NCBI GenBank assembly: GCA_002239005.1
Contig: MPNL01000022.1
Location: 1-50,251, forward strand
Reading direction: 5' to 3'
Length of the DNA stretch: 50,251 bases
Source of the DNA: Truepera sp. bin119
GTDB lineage: Bacteria; Deinococcota; Deinococci; Deinococcales; Trueperaceae
A program made the translations under genes and the position numbers. Positions within the stretch are counted from its first letter, which is position 1. Each line of letters begins with the position of its first letter. Positions 8,152-16,465 of the stretch are shown piece by piece. The notes beneath the pieces were generated by a model. That model was given only the letters and a program-made list of their open reading frames with translations, did no database searches and was not told where the DNA came from.

Positions 8152-8748
8152 ATGAAGTATCCGTCCGCCCTGGTCAACCTCATCCGAGAGCTCGGACGCC
8201 TCCCCGGGATCGGGCCCAAGAGCGCCCAGCGACTCGCCTTCCACCTGTTCAATCAGCCCCAGGAAGAGGTGCTGCGGCTGGCCCGCTCTATCGAGGAGGC
8301 CGTTAGCGGCCTGAGCAGGTGCCTCAACTGCTTCAACGTCATGTCCAGCGACCAGGGGGTCTGCTCGGTCTGCGACGACACCGGCCGGGACCGCAAGACC
8401 TTATGCGTAATCGAGCAGCCCGCCGATCTCCTCGCCATCGAGCGGAGTGGCGAGTACCGGGGCCTCTACCATGTGCTGCACGGATCCTTAAGCCCGATGA
8501 ACGGCGTAGGACCCGACCAACTCACCATCGAGTCGCTGCTGGAGCGCCTCTCCGGGATCGGCGAGGTCATCCTGGCCACCTCGACCACCGTAGAGGGGGA
8601 GGCCACCGCCATGTACCTGGGCAAGCTCCTCGCCGAGCGGGGGGTCTCCGCCTCGAGGATCGCCTACGGCCTGCCGGTAGGGGGCGACTTGGAGTATGCC
8701 GACGAGGTCACCCTGGGTCGGGCGATCAGCCACCGACGTCCCCTGTAG
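8152..8748 (+). CDS. recR: Recombination mediator RecR
   Basis: A 198-residue protein of the usual RecR length. The helix-hairpin-helix LPGIGPKSAQRLAFHL (residues 17-32) binds DNA, cysteines 57, 60, 71 and 74 form the zinc finger (CLNC...CSVC), and the Toprim domain follows (LCVIEQPADLLAIERSGEY, then HGSLSPMNGVGPDQL). With RecO, RecR loads RecA onto SSB-coated gaps. recO is encoded 3.3 kb downstream in this same block, so two of the three RecFOR proteins lie close together. Confidence 0.95.
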   Translation: MKYPSALVNLIRELGRLPGIGPKSAQRLAFHLFNQPQEEVLRLARSIEEAVSGLSRCLNCFNVMSSDQGVCSVCDDTGRDRKTLCVIEQPADLLAIERSGEYRGLYHVLHGSLSPMNGVGPDQLTIESLLERLSGIGEVILATSTTVEGEATAMYLGKLLAERGVSASRIAYGLPVGGDLEYADEVTLGRAISHRRPL

Positions 8749-8787
8749 CCCCCGGCGAGCGCTGCGGAGACCGCGGGACCGAACCGG

Positions 8788-8816
8788 TTGACAAGGGCGG
8801 TTCCGGCGCCTACTAT
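8788..8816 (+). promoter_or_regulatory. Sigma-70-type promoter of topA
   Basis: TTGACA (8788-8793), a 17-base spacer and TACTAT (8811-8816) form a good housekeeping promoter 38 bases before the topA start. Unlike many neighbours, topA thus has a short 5' leader. Confidence 0.65.
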
Positions 8817-8853
8817 TTTGACGGTAAGTTTGCAAGCGAGAGGGTAAAACCTG

Positions 8854-11703
8854 GTGCCAGAACAGAGCAAGCGGAGTCTTGTAATCGTGGAGTCGCCCAC
8901 CAAGGCCCGGACCGTTCGGAGATTTCTGCCGCAGCGGTTCCGGGTAGAGGCGAGCATGGGCCACCTCCGTGACCTCCCCGCTTCGGCGGCGGAGATCCCC
9001 GCCGAATTCAAGGATCAGCAGTGGGCCCGGCTCGGCGTCCAGGTCGACCAGGACTTCAAGCCCCTCTACGTGATCAGTAGCGGCAAGAAGCGGGTGGTCA
9101 CCAGCCTGAAGTCTGCCCTCAGGCAGGCGGATGAACTCTTCATCGCGACCGACGAGGATCGGGAGGGAGAGTCGATCGGCTGGCACCTCGTGGAACTGCT
9201 GAAGCCGAGTGTGCCGGTCCGGAGGATGGTATTCCACGAGATCACCGAGAGCGCCATCGTGCAGGCGCTAGCCGAGACGCGCGAGATCGACCAGAACCTG
9301 GTCGACGCCCAGGAGACGCGCCGCATCCTCGACCGCTTAGTCGGCTACACCATCTCCCCCCTGCTCTGGAAGAAGATCGCGCCCAGACTGAGCGCCGGCA
9401 GGGTCCAGAGCGTCGCCGTGAGGCTCCTGGTGCTGCGCGAGAAGGAGCGCCTGAAATTCGTCCCCGCCCAGTACCGGAGTCTCAAGGCGACGCTGGCCAA
9501 GGGGGGCAGCCCGTTCGAGGCCACCATGACCCATCTGGGCGGGGTCCGCCTGGCCACGGGACGGGACTTCGATCCCGACACGGGCCGGCTCAAGGAGGGG
9601 TTGGTAGCGGGCCGGGAGGTGATGCTCCTGACCGAGGCCAGGGCCAGGGGGGTCGCCGACGGGGCGCTCACCGGCAGCTGGCGGGTCAAGGAGCTAGAGG
9701 AGCGGGAGAACTCACGCTCACCGGCGCCGCCGTTCACCACCTCGACCCTCCAGCAGGAGGCGAGTCGCAAGCTCCGGCTGTCGGCTCGCGAAACAATGCG
9801 TATCGCTCAGCGTCTCTACGAGAACGGCCACATAACCTACATGCGAACCGACTCCACCCACCTCGCCCAGGAGGCCCTCGCAGCCAGCCGCAGAGCCGTC
9901 GAACAGCGTTACGGTCGGGCCTTCCTCAGCCCGCGACCGCGGCAGTTTAGGGGCCGGGCCCGCAACGCCCAGGAGGCCCACGAGGCGATCCGGCCGGCCG
10001 GAGCCGAGATGAGGACCAGGACCGAGTTGGGGCTCTCAAGGGTGGAGGGGGCCCTCTACGACCTCATCTGGAAACGGACGGTCGCCACCCAGATGGCCAA
10101 CGCCAGGCTGAAGTTCGTCACCGCCAGAATCGAGGCGAGCGGTGGGGACGAGCTCGCCCTCTTTCGCGCCACCGGGCGCACGACCCTGTTCCCGGGGTTC
10201 TTCCGGGCCTACCTAGAGGGCACCGACGATCCGGACGCTGTCTTAGAGGACCGCGATCAGCCCCTCCCGGAACTCGCCGAGGGCGACCAGCTCGACTGCA
10301 ACGAACTCGCCGTCGTCGGCCACGAGACCAAAGCTCCCGCCCGCTACACCGAGGCCTCGCTGGTGAAGCTGCTCGAGCAGGAGGGTATCGGTCGGCCGAG
10401 CACCTATGCCAGCATCATCGATACCGTAATCCGCCGCGGCTACGTGCGAAAGAGCGGCAACCAACTGGTCCCGAGCTTCACCGCCTTCGCAACCAACAAC
10501 CTGCTCGAGCACCAGTTCGCCAGGCTGGTCGATACCGAGTTCACCGCAACGATGGAGGCTGCACTCGACGACATCGCCTCCGGCACGCTCGAACCCACCC
10601 CCTATCTGCGCGACTTCTTCCTCGGTGAGGACGGTCTCGAGGCGAAGGTCGGTGACGGCCTCGAGGCGATCGATGCCCGGAGCATCTCCACCCTGGAGTC
10701 GCCCAAGTGGGACCCCTACCGGGTCCGGGTGGGCCGGTTCGGTCCCTTCGTCGAGGGGGAGGTCGGCGGAGAGCTGCGGAGCGCCTCGCTGCCAGACGAT
10801 CTGGCCCCGGCGGAACTTAGCCGCGAACGGATCGAGGAGTTGCTCAGCGAGGGCAAGGCTGGCGACACGGTGGTGGGGAGCGATCCGGAGACGGGGAAAG
10901 AGCTCGTGCTCAGGACCGGCACCTACGGACCCTACCTCCAGCTCGGAGGTGGTGAGGAGAGCGGCAGGCCCAAACGGGTCTCCCTCCCCCCCGGGCTGGC
11001 CCCGCACGACATCACCGAGCGGATCGCCTTAGAGCTCCTGGCCCTACCCAAGACCCTGGGCGCGCACCCGGAGTCGGGCAAACCCATCCTGGTCGGTATC
11101 GGACGCTACGGTCCCTACGTCCGGCACGAGCAGATCTACGCCTCCCTCCCCAAGGGGCAGAGTCTGTTCGAGGTAGACCTCGGTCAAGCCGCAGAGCTCA
11201 TCGCGGCCAAGGAGCAGCGGAACCGACCCTTAAGGAGCCTCGGCGACCACCCCGAGTCGGGCAAGCCCGTCTCGGTGCTTAAGGGCCGCTACGGGCCCTA
11301 CGTCAAGCATGGCAGGACCAACGCAACGCTGCCCAGGAACCTGACCCCGGAGGGTATCACCCTTGAGCAGGCCCTCGAACTCCTCGCAACCAAGGAGGCC
11401 AAAAAGCCCGGGCGGAAGCGAAGGAGCAAGGCGGCTGAGCGGAGCCCGGGAAGGGCCCGGAAGGCGAAGGCCAGGCCGAAGGCGACGACCGCCGAACTCG
11501 CTCGGCACCTCGAGGTGCTCGAGCCGGAGGTCGCCGACGTAGTGGCGCGGCTCGAGGGGCTGAACGGCAACTCCGCCACCGACGCCGAGACGGTGGCGAA
11601 GCTGCTCGGGCGGAGTGAGCGAGAGGTCGCCGCCATGTACAAGCGCGGCATGTTCAAGCTCCGAATGGCCTACGGGAAGGCCCGCCGCGAGGCAGGTCCG
11701 TGA
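8854..11703 (+). CDS. topA: DNA topoisomerase I with zinc-less C-terminal repeats
   Basis: A 949-residue type IA topoisomerase that relaxes negative supercoils. The Toprim domain begins SLVIVESPTKARTVRRFL (residue 8); the catalytic tyrosine is Tyr329 in NGHITYMRTDST. Instead of C4 zinc fingers, the C-terminal part (about 620-840) carries repeated blocks built on HPESGKP...GRYGPYVKHG, the non-zinc repeats seen in actinobacteria and Deinococcota. A Lys/Arg-rich linker (KKPGRKRRSKAAERSPGRAR) then leads to a 70-residue helical end (TTAELARHLEVLEPEVADVV, then GRSEREVAAMYKRGMFKL) that looks like a separate DNA-binding module. The GTG start lies 38 bases after a good promoter. The next gene overlaps by 4 bases. 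Confidence 0.95.
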   Translation: MPEQSKRSLVIVESPTKARTVRRFLPQRFRVEASMGHLRDLPASAAEIPAEFKDQQWARLGVQVDQDFKPLYVISSGKKRVVTSLKSALRQADELFIATDEDREGESIGWHLVELLKPSVPVRRMVFHEITESAIVQALAETREIDQNLVDAQETRRILDRLVGYTISPLLWKKIAPRLSAGRVQSVAVRLLVLREKERLKFVPAQYRSLKATLAKGGSPFEATMTHLGGVRLATGRDFDPDTGRLKEGLVAGREVMLLTEARARGVADGALTGSWRVKELEERENSRSPAPPFTTSTLQQEASRKLRLSARETMRIAQRLYENGHITYMRTDSTHLAQEALAASRRAVEQRYGRAFLSPRPRQFRGRARNAQEAHEAIRPAGAEMRTRTELGLSRVEGALYDLIWKRTVATQMANARLKFVTARIEASGGDELALFRATGRTTLFPGFFRAYLEGTDDPDAVLEDRDQPLPELAEGDQLDCNELAVVGHETKAPARYTEASLVKLLEQEGIGRPSTYASIIDTVIRRGYVRKSGNQLVPSFTAFATNNLLEHQFARLVDTEFTATMEAALDDIASGTLEPTPYLRDFFLGEDGLEAKVGDGLEAIDARSISTLESPKWDPYRVRVGRFGPFVEGEVGGELRSASLPDDLAPAELSRERIEELLSEGKAGDTVVGSDPETGKELVLRTGTYGPYLQLGGGEESGRPKRVSLPPGLAPHDITERIALELLALPKTLGAHPESGKPILVGIGRYGPYVRHEQIYASLPKGQSLFEVDLGQAAELIAAKEQRNRPLRSLGDHPESGKPVSVLKGRYGPYVKHGRTNATLPRNLTPEGITLEQALELLATKEAKKPGRKRRSKAAERSPGRARKAKARPKATTAELARHLEVLEPEVADVVARLEGLNGNSATDAETVAKLLGRSEREVAAMYKRGMFKLRMAYGKARREAGP

Positions 11704-11993
11704 CCGAGGTCGGTCAGCCCCTGAACCTCCCCGGGCTGGCCGGCACCGGTGAGGGCAAGCCGGTCGAGGTACCCGGTGCACCCCTGGCGGTCCAGTCCGT
11801 TACCGAGCCGTGTGCCCTGGAGACCGATCGCCCCCAGTGGCTCCTCATCCTGGAGGGGGAGCTGATCATCGATCTCCCCCACGGCGACTTCCGCATCCTC
11901 AGGGTCGGAGACGCCCTCCGGCTCGGAGCGGGGATCCCGGTGCGACTCCAACCCCTCGACCCCGTCGTGCTGGTGCGATCTACCATCCCCTGA
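11700..11993 (+). CDS. Small cupin-fold protein
   Basis: A 97-residue protein. QWLLILEGELIIDLPHGDFRILRVGDALRLGAGIPVRLQPL is a single cupin-2 barrel with the usual LEGEL and GDA-x-RL-x-AG-x-P turns. Metal-binding histidines are few (only one in the first motif), so metal binding is doubtful. The GTG start overlaps the topA stop (GTGA), which implies translational coupling. Its function is unknown. Confidence 0.7.
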   Translation: MTEVGQPLNLPGLAGTGEGKPVEVPGAPLAVQSVTEPCALETDRPQWLLILEGELIIDLPHGDFRILRVGDALRLGAGIPVRLQPLDPVVLVRSTIP

Positions 11994-12008
11994 CACCGGA
12001 GCAGGGCG

Positions 12009-12014
12009 TACAAT
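12009..12014 (+). promoter_or_regulatory. Leaderless -10 box of recO
   Basis: TACAAT is followed after 6 bases by the GTG at 12021. It overlaps the end of the topA-cupin unit and gives recO-plsY its own start. Confidence 0.55.
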
Positions 12015-12020
12015 AGAGGT

Positions 12021-12764
12021 GTGTTCCGCAGGTATCAGGTGAGCGAGGGTATCGTCATCCGCCGCCGATCGCTGCCCAGCGGAGATGTGGTGGCGACGAT
12101 CCTGAGCCAAGGTGGCAAGTGGCGGGGGGTGGCCCGCAAAGGGACGATCCCCGGCGGCAACCTGGGCCGCCTGAGCCTCTTCCACGACGTGACGGTCCAG
12201 AGTTACCGCCGCCATGAGCAGGATCTCGCCGTCCTCACCCAGGTCCAGCTCAACGGGGCCCTGCCGAACCTGAGCCGTCCCGAGATCTACCCCCTAGCCA
12301 ACCTCTTAGCCGAACTCGCCGACGCCCTCACGGTGGATGTGCACCTCGGCGAGCGGATCTACCAATACCTGGCGAGCGGCCTCCGCGGCCTCAACCGAAG
12401 CAGCGACCCCGAACGGGTCGCAATCGTCTTCTGCTGGCGCCTCTTGCAGGTCGCAGGGTTCGCCCCCCGGGTGAGGCGCTGCCTTCACTGCGGCGCCGGT
12501 CCACCCCTCCCCCACTTCGATATCGTCGGTGGTGGGCTCAGCTGCGACGCCTGCCGGGCAGGCCTGCCCATCCCCGCCGAAACCGGTGACGACCTGCGCA
12601 TCCTGCTCTCGGAGCCGGTACGAATCGGTCTCGACCGGCCCCTCAGCGAGCGGGCCATCCACCTCAACCTCCTCCGGCGCTACTGCGGCTATCACGTGGC
12701 CGAACTCCGGTCGCTACCTGCCTCGGCGCTAGCCCCCGGCGGAGCGAGAGCCGCCGATGTTTGA
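12021..12764 (+). CDS. recO: DNA repair protein RecO
   Basis: A 247-residue protein with the RecO layout. An N-terminal OB fold begins YQVSEGIVIRRRSLPSGDVVATILSQGG and continues to GKWRGVARKG. A helical region includes LANLLAELADALTV and LRGLNRSSDPERVAIVFCWRLLQVAGFAPRV. A zinc-binding module has two CxxC pairs (CLHC and CDAC). RecO anneals single strands and works with RecR to displace SSB for RecA. The GTG start is supported by the -10 box 6 bases upstream. The last 8 bases overlap plsY. Confidence 0.93.
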   Translation: MFRRYQVSEGIVIRRRSLPSGDVVATILSQGGKWRGVARKGTIPGGNLGRLSLFHDVTVQSYRRHEQDLAVLTQVQLNGALPNLSRPEIYPLANLLAELADALTVDVHLGERIYQYLASGLRGLNRSSDPERVAIVFCWRLLQVAGFAPRVRRCLHCGAGPPLPHFDIVGGGLSCDACRAGLPIPAETGDDLRILLSEPVRIGLDRPLSERAIHLNLLRRYCGYHVAELRSLPASALAPGGARAADV

Positions 12765-13374
12765 GAGCCTGGTAGCTGTCGCCCTCGGCTACCTGCTAGG
12801 GTCGATCCCCAGCGCCGCCCTGATAGCCCGGCTGCGGGGCCGATCGATCTTTGAGATCGGCTCCGGAAATATGGGGGCCATGAACACCGCCCGGAACCTG
12901 GGATTTCTCTTTGGCATCGTCGTCTTAGGGATGGATATCGGCAAGGGGGCCCTGGCCACCTTCCTCGGCCAGCAGCTGGCCTCGATCTCGGGGCTTGGCG
13001 GAACCGGCGCCCTGGTCCCTCCCCTCGCGGCGGGCTTGGCCGCCGTGCTCGGCCACGGCTGGTCGGTCTACATCCGGTTCAGAGGGGGGAAGGGGCTCGC
13101 CACCACCCTCGGAGTCGGTCTCCCCCTCTACCCCATCCCCGCGCTCTTCGGCCTGGTCACCCTGATCGGCATGGTCCTGATACTACGCAAGGCCAACCTG
13201 GCCTCCGCCATCACGGTCGGCATCTACCCGGTTATCGTGCTATTCGCGTTGCGCAGTCGGGGCGAGCCGCAGGAGGTCGCCTTCACGATCTTCAGCGGGG
13301 TCCTCCTGCTCGGCCTGATCGGTGTGATCAAGCACCTTCCGGGCCTGAGGAGGCGGGAGCGACCGTTCTTCTGA
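12757..13374 (+). CDS. plsY: Acyl-phosphate glycerol-3-phosphate acyltransferase PlsY
   Basis: A 205-residue integral membrane enzyme with about five hydrophobic segments. It transfers the acyl group of acyl-phosphate to glycerol-3-phosphate, the first step of phospholipid synthesis. The three PlsY motifs are visible: GSIPSA near residue 16, GSGNMGAMNTARNLG at about 36-50, and FRGGKGLATTLG at about 109-120. The charged C-terminus (LRRRERPFF) is on the cytoplasmic side. It overlaps recO by 8 bases, so the two are co-expressed. Confidence 0.94.
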   Translation: MFESLVAVALGYLLGSIPSAALIARLRGRSIFEIGSGNMGAMNTARNLGFLFGIVVLGMDIGKGALATFLGQQLASISGLGGTGALVPPLAAGLAAVLGHGWSVYIRFRGGKGLATTLGVGLPLYPIPALFGLVTLIGMVLILRKANLASAITVGIYPVIVLFALRSRGEPQEVAFTIFSGVLLLGLIGVIKHLPGLRRRERPFF

Positions 13375-13776
13375 GGTGGACGCCAGGACTACATGTCTAC
13401 AAGTCGCCGCCCAAGGTGAGGTACTCCAAGCGGTTCCACGCCGGATCTGGAGAGCCACATGGCTTGGAACAGGTCCACTCGCGACCTATGGAACAGACAA
13501 GGAGCCCCGACGGTTCGGAGCGGATTTACTCGCAACGAAGACAACTCGTCGCGCAGCCGGCCGACCAGGGGACTTCACTGACGGACTTCTCGGGTGCGGG
13601 CGAGTGGACAGATGGCTAGATCTGTAGCCCCGGAGATATAATCCTGAAGACGGGAAGATCCGTAGCCCCGAACTGGAGCTAGTTGGTTCGAACTGGAGGT
13701 CATGTATGTCTGTCTTGTGCGAGACCCAAATCTGGGCGCGGGTCGGGGAGTACCGATCAACACGGTTGCGGACTAG
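13375..13776. other. Degenerate intergenic stretch with a short direct repeat
   Basis: No reading frame here has an SD site or a recognisable protein. A 16-base sequence, GATCTGTAGCCCCGGA at 13619-13634, recurs with two changes at 13657-13672. Composition and frame breaks suggest decayed sequence at the joint between the native plsY end and the penicillin acylase segment. Confidence 0.4.
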
Positions 13777-13935
13777 GTTGCCGACCCTCATGTGGCCGCG
13801 CGGAACATGATCGTCCGAGCGGTCGACAAGGTCGCGGACAGGGTGCGGAAGGCCGGGAACCCGACCGAACTCCCCGCTTACCAGGGCCCATCCGGGCGCC
13901 TGCCGACGCCCGACCTGGACGGGCCGGGGGAGTGA
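13777..13935 (+). pseudogene. 3' fragment of an unknown gene coupled to the acylase gene
   Basis: A frame preceded directly by TAG encodes about 52 residues (VADPHVAARNMIVRAVDKVADRV ... TPDLDGPGE) and ends with TGA at 13933-13935, overlapping the GTG of the next gene as GTGA. The fluent, low-bias amino acid use and the 4-base overlap suggest the true end of an upstream operon partner whose 5' part has been lost. The family is not recognised. The ATG at 13807 could still give a 42-residue peptide. Confidence 0.4.
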
Positions 13936-16364
13936 CCGGCGTGGAGGGCGACGGGAGCAGCAAGCGGCGGGGCTTTCGGCTCTGGTGGCTCGGTGCCGGG
14001 TTCGGCAGCCTCCTGGTGCTCGCGATTCTGGTTACCGCCGGTGCCTATCTCTATCTCCGGCTCTCGCTGCCCTCCTATAACGGGTCCGTGACCGTCACCG
14101 GGCTGGACGCCCCGGTCGAGATCGTCCGTGATGCCCACGCGATTCCGCACGTCTATGCCCGGTCGCTGCGGGATGGTGCCTTCGCGATGGGCTTCGCGCA
14201 CGCGCAGGATCGGCTCTGGCAGATGGAGATGCAGCGGAGGATCGGCGCGGCAAGGATCTCGGAGATGTTTGGCGACCGCGGCCTGGAAACGGACCGGTTC
14301 CTCCGGACACTCGGCGTCTACCGCGTCGCCGAGCGCAATTTCGCGGCGCTCTCGCCCAGGGTACAGGCGATCTACGAGGCTTATGCCGCCGGCGTCAACG
14401 CCTATCTGGAGAGCCGGTCCGGGCCGCTTCCGCCGGAGTTCGTGCTGCTCGGCCACGAGCCCGAGCCGTGGCGGCCGGCCGACAGCTTGGTCTGGCTCAA
14501 AATGATGGCGTGGGATCTCGGCGACAATTTCCAAGACGAGATCCTCCGCGCCAGGCTCGCCAAGCGGCTCGACCCGGCGCAGCTCCAGGACCTCTGGCCC
14601 CCCTATCCGGGGGAGGTACCACCACCGGCCATGGCCGGCCGCTGGCCACCCTTCGACCCCGTCGATATCGATTTCGAGGCGCTCGCCGCATCCCTCCCAA
14701 AACAGCCAGCGACCGGGCTCGGCTCAAACAACTGGGTCCTCTCCGGCGCCCATACCGAATCCGGCAAGCCGCTGCTCGCCAACGACCCGCACCTCGATCT
14801 CGCCATCCCGAGCCTCTGGTACCTCGCCCACATCAGCACGCCGGATTTCGAGATCGTGGGTGCCACCCTGCCGGGACTGCCTTTCCCGGTGCTCGGCCGA
14901 ACTCGCGATTTCGCCTGGGGCTCCACCAACACCGGGCCCGATGTCCAGGATCTTTTCATCGAGCGCATCGACCCGGACGATCCCGGGCGCTACCTGACCC
15001 CGGAAGGCAGTCTTCCCTTCGAGGTCCGCACCGAGACGATCCATGTCAGCGGGGGCGACGCGGTCGAACTCACGGTGCGCGAGACGCGCCACGGGCCGGT
15101 CGTCTCCGATCTGATTGAGGCGAGCGAGTCGTTCCTTGAGGCCGGTCACGTTCTGGCCTTCGCCTGGGTCGCCCTCGATGAGGACGACCGAACCGCCGAG
15201 GCGCTAGTAGGCATCGCTACCGCCAAGGATTGGAGCAGCTTCATCATGGCACAGCGCAACATGGCCGCCCCGCAGCTGAACACCGTCTTCGCGGACCGGT
15301 TCGGGAATATCGGCTATATCGCGCCCGGGCGGATTCCGATCCGCGCATCCGGCCTCGGGCACCTGCCGTCGCCGGGCTGGACCGGAACCCACGACTGGGT
15401 CGACAGGATCCCGTTCGCGGCGTTGCCGCGCTCATACAACCCTGCGGGGGGCCGGATCGTCACCGCGAACAACAAGGTGGTCGGACCGTACTATCCCTTC
15501 TTCCTGACCGACGATTGGACGCCGCCTTACCGTGCCTGGCGGATCGAAACCCTGCTCGACGCCGAGCCAGCGCACAGCGTGGAAAGCTTTACCGCCATGC
15601 AGCAGGACCTGGTCAGCCTCGCCGCGGAACGGCTTCTGCCGGTGCTCCTAGAGGTGACTGCGCCGGGCGGCGACGCCGCGCGCCGGGCCCTTGGCCTGCT
15701 CGAGCGATGGGATCACCGCATGGATCGCGATCGCACCGAGCCGCTGATTTACGTCGCCTGGCTGAGGGCGCTAATGCGCGGGCTCTTGGCCGACGAGCTC
15801 GGCCCCGCCTTCGAGGACTATTGGATGATTCGCACCGAGGTTCTGCATCGCGTCCTGACCGAGCGGACCGCCTGGTGCGACGTGGTGACGACCGCCGAGC
15901 CGGAGAGCTGCGCCATGGTCGCGGGCGCGGCGCTTGAGGTCGCACTCCAGGATCTCACCGCCCGCTACGGCGAGGAGATGGCCGATTGGCGCTGGGGTGA
16001 GGCCCATGTCGCCTGGATGAAGCACCCCGTCCTCGGGGCGATCCCCGTTATCGGCACCTGGTTCGAGGTCAAGCTGCCGAGCGGCGGCGGGAGAGAGACG
16101 GTGAAGGCCGGCGGGTTCACGGTGAGCGACCCCGATCATCCCTTCGCGCAAAACCACGGTGCGGGTTACCGGGCCGTTTACGACCTTGCCGAGCCGGAGC
16201 GCTCGGTCTTCATCCAGAGTAGCGGTCAATCCGGGAACCCGTTTTCGCCCCACTATCGGGACTTTGCCGAAGCCTGGCGCGACGGACGGTATCTGCCGAT
16301 ACTGACCGAGCGCACCCAGATTGACCAAGGCGCTCTCGGAACCCTCACCTTACGCCCCCGCTGA
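13932..16364 (+). CDS. Penicillin acylase family Ntn-hydrolase
   Basis: An 810-residue member of the penicillin/acyl-homoserine-lactone acylase family (peptidase S45). A single transmembrane or signal segment (about 17-40) follows a basic N-terminus. The alpha part holds VEIVRDAHAIPHVYA and the FAMGFAHAQDRLWQM motif; autoproteolysis would free Ser265 (GLGSNNWVLSG) as the N-terminal nucleophile of the beta part, which has ANDPHL, the YNPAGGRIVTANNKVV oxyanion region and the C-terminal GQSGNPFSPHYRDFA. It hydrolyses amide bonds of acylated small molecules; the substrate is unknown. GTG 13932 or 13941 could start it. Codon choice differs from its neighbours, and decayed sequence lies just upstream, so it was probably acquired. 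Confidence 0.88.
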   Translation: MTGVEGDGSSKRRGFRLWWLGAGFGSLLVLAILVTAGAYLYLRLSLPSYNGSVTVTGLDAPVEIVRDAHAIPHVYARSLRDGAFAMGFAHAQDRLWQMEMQRRIGAARISEMFGDRGLETDRFLRTLGVYRVAERNFAALSPRVQAIYEAYAAGVNAYLESRSGPLPPEFVLLGHEPEPWRPADSLVWLKMMAWDLGDNFQDEILRARLAKRLDPAQLQDLWPPYPGEVPPPAMAGRWPPFDPVDIDFEALAASLPKQPATGLGSNNWVLSGAHTESGKPLLANDPHLDLAIPSLWYLAHISTPDFEIVGATLPGLPFPVLGRTRDFAWGSTNTGPDVQDLFIERIDPDDPGRYLTPEGSLPFEVRTETIHVSGGDAVELTVRETRHGPVVSDLIEASESFLEAGHVLAFAWVALDEDDRTAEALVGIATAKDWSSFIMAQRNMAAPQLNTVFADRFGNIGYIAPGRIPIRASGLGHLPSPGWTGTHDWVDRIPFAALPRSYNPAGGRIVTANNKVVGPYYPFFLTDDWTPPYRAWRIETLLDAEPAHSVESFTAMQQDLVSLAAERLLPVLLEVTAPGGDAARRALGLLERWDHRMDRDRTEPLIYVAWLRALMRGLLADELGPAFEDYWMIRTEVLHRVLTERTAWCDVVTTAEPESCAMVAGAALEVALQDLTARYGEEMADWRWGEAHVAWMKHPVLGAIPVIGTWFEVKLPSGGGRETVKAGGFTVSDPDHPFAQNHGAGYRAVYDLAEPERSVFIQSSGQSGNPFSPHYRDFAEAWRDGRYLPILTERTQIDQGALGTLTLRPR

Positions 16365-16465
16365 CCGGAACTCGCTTTCGACCAGCGTCGCCCACCAACT
16401 CGTGCCGGAGAGACCTGTCGATCCTAGGAATGATGATTTGTTCAAACTCCAAGGGAGGAGCAGAG

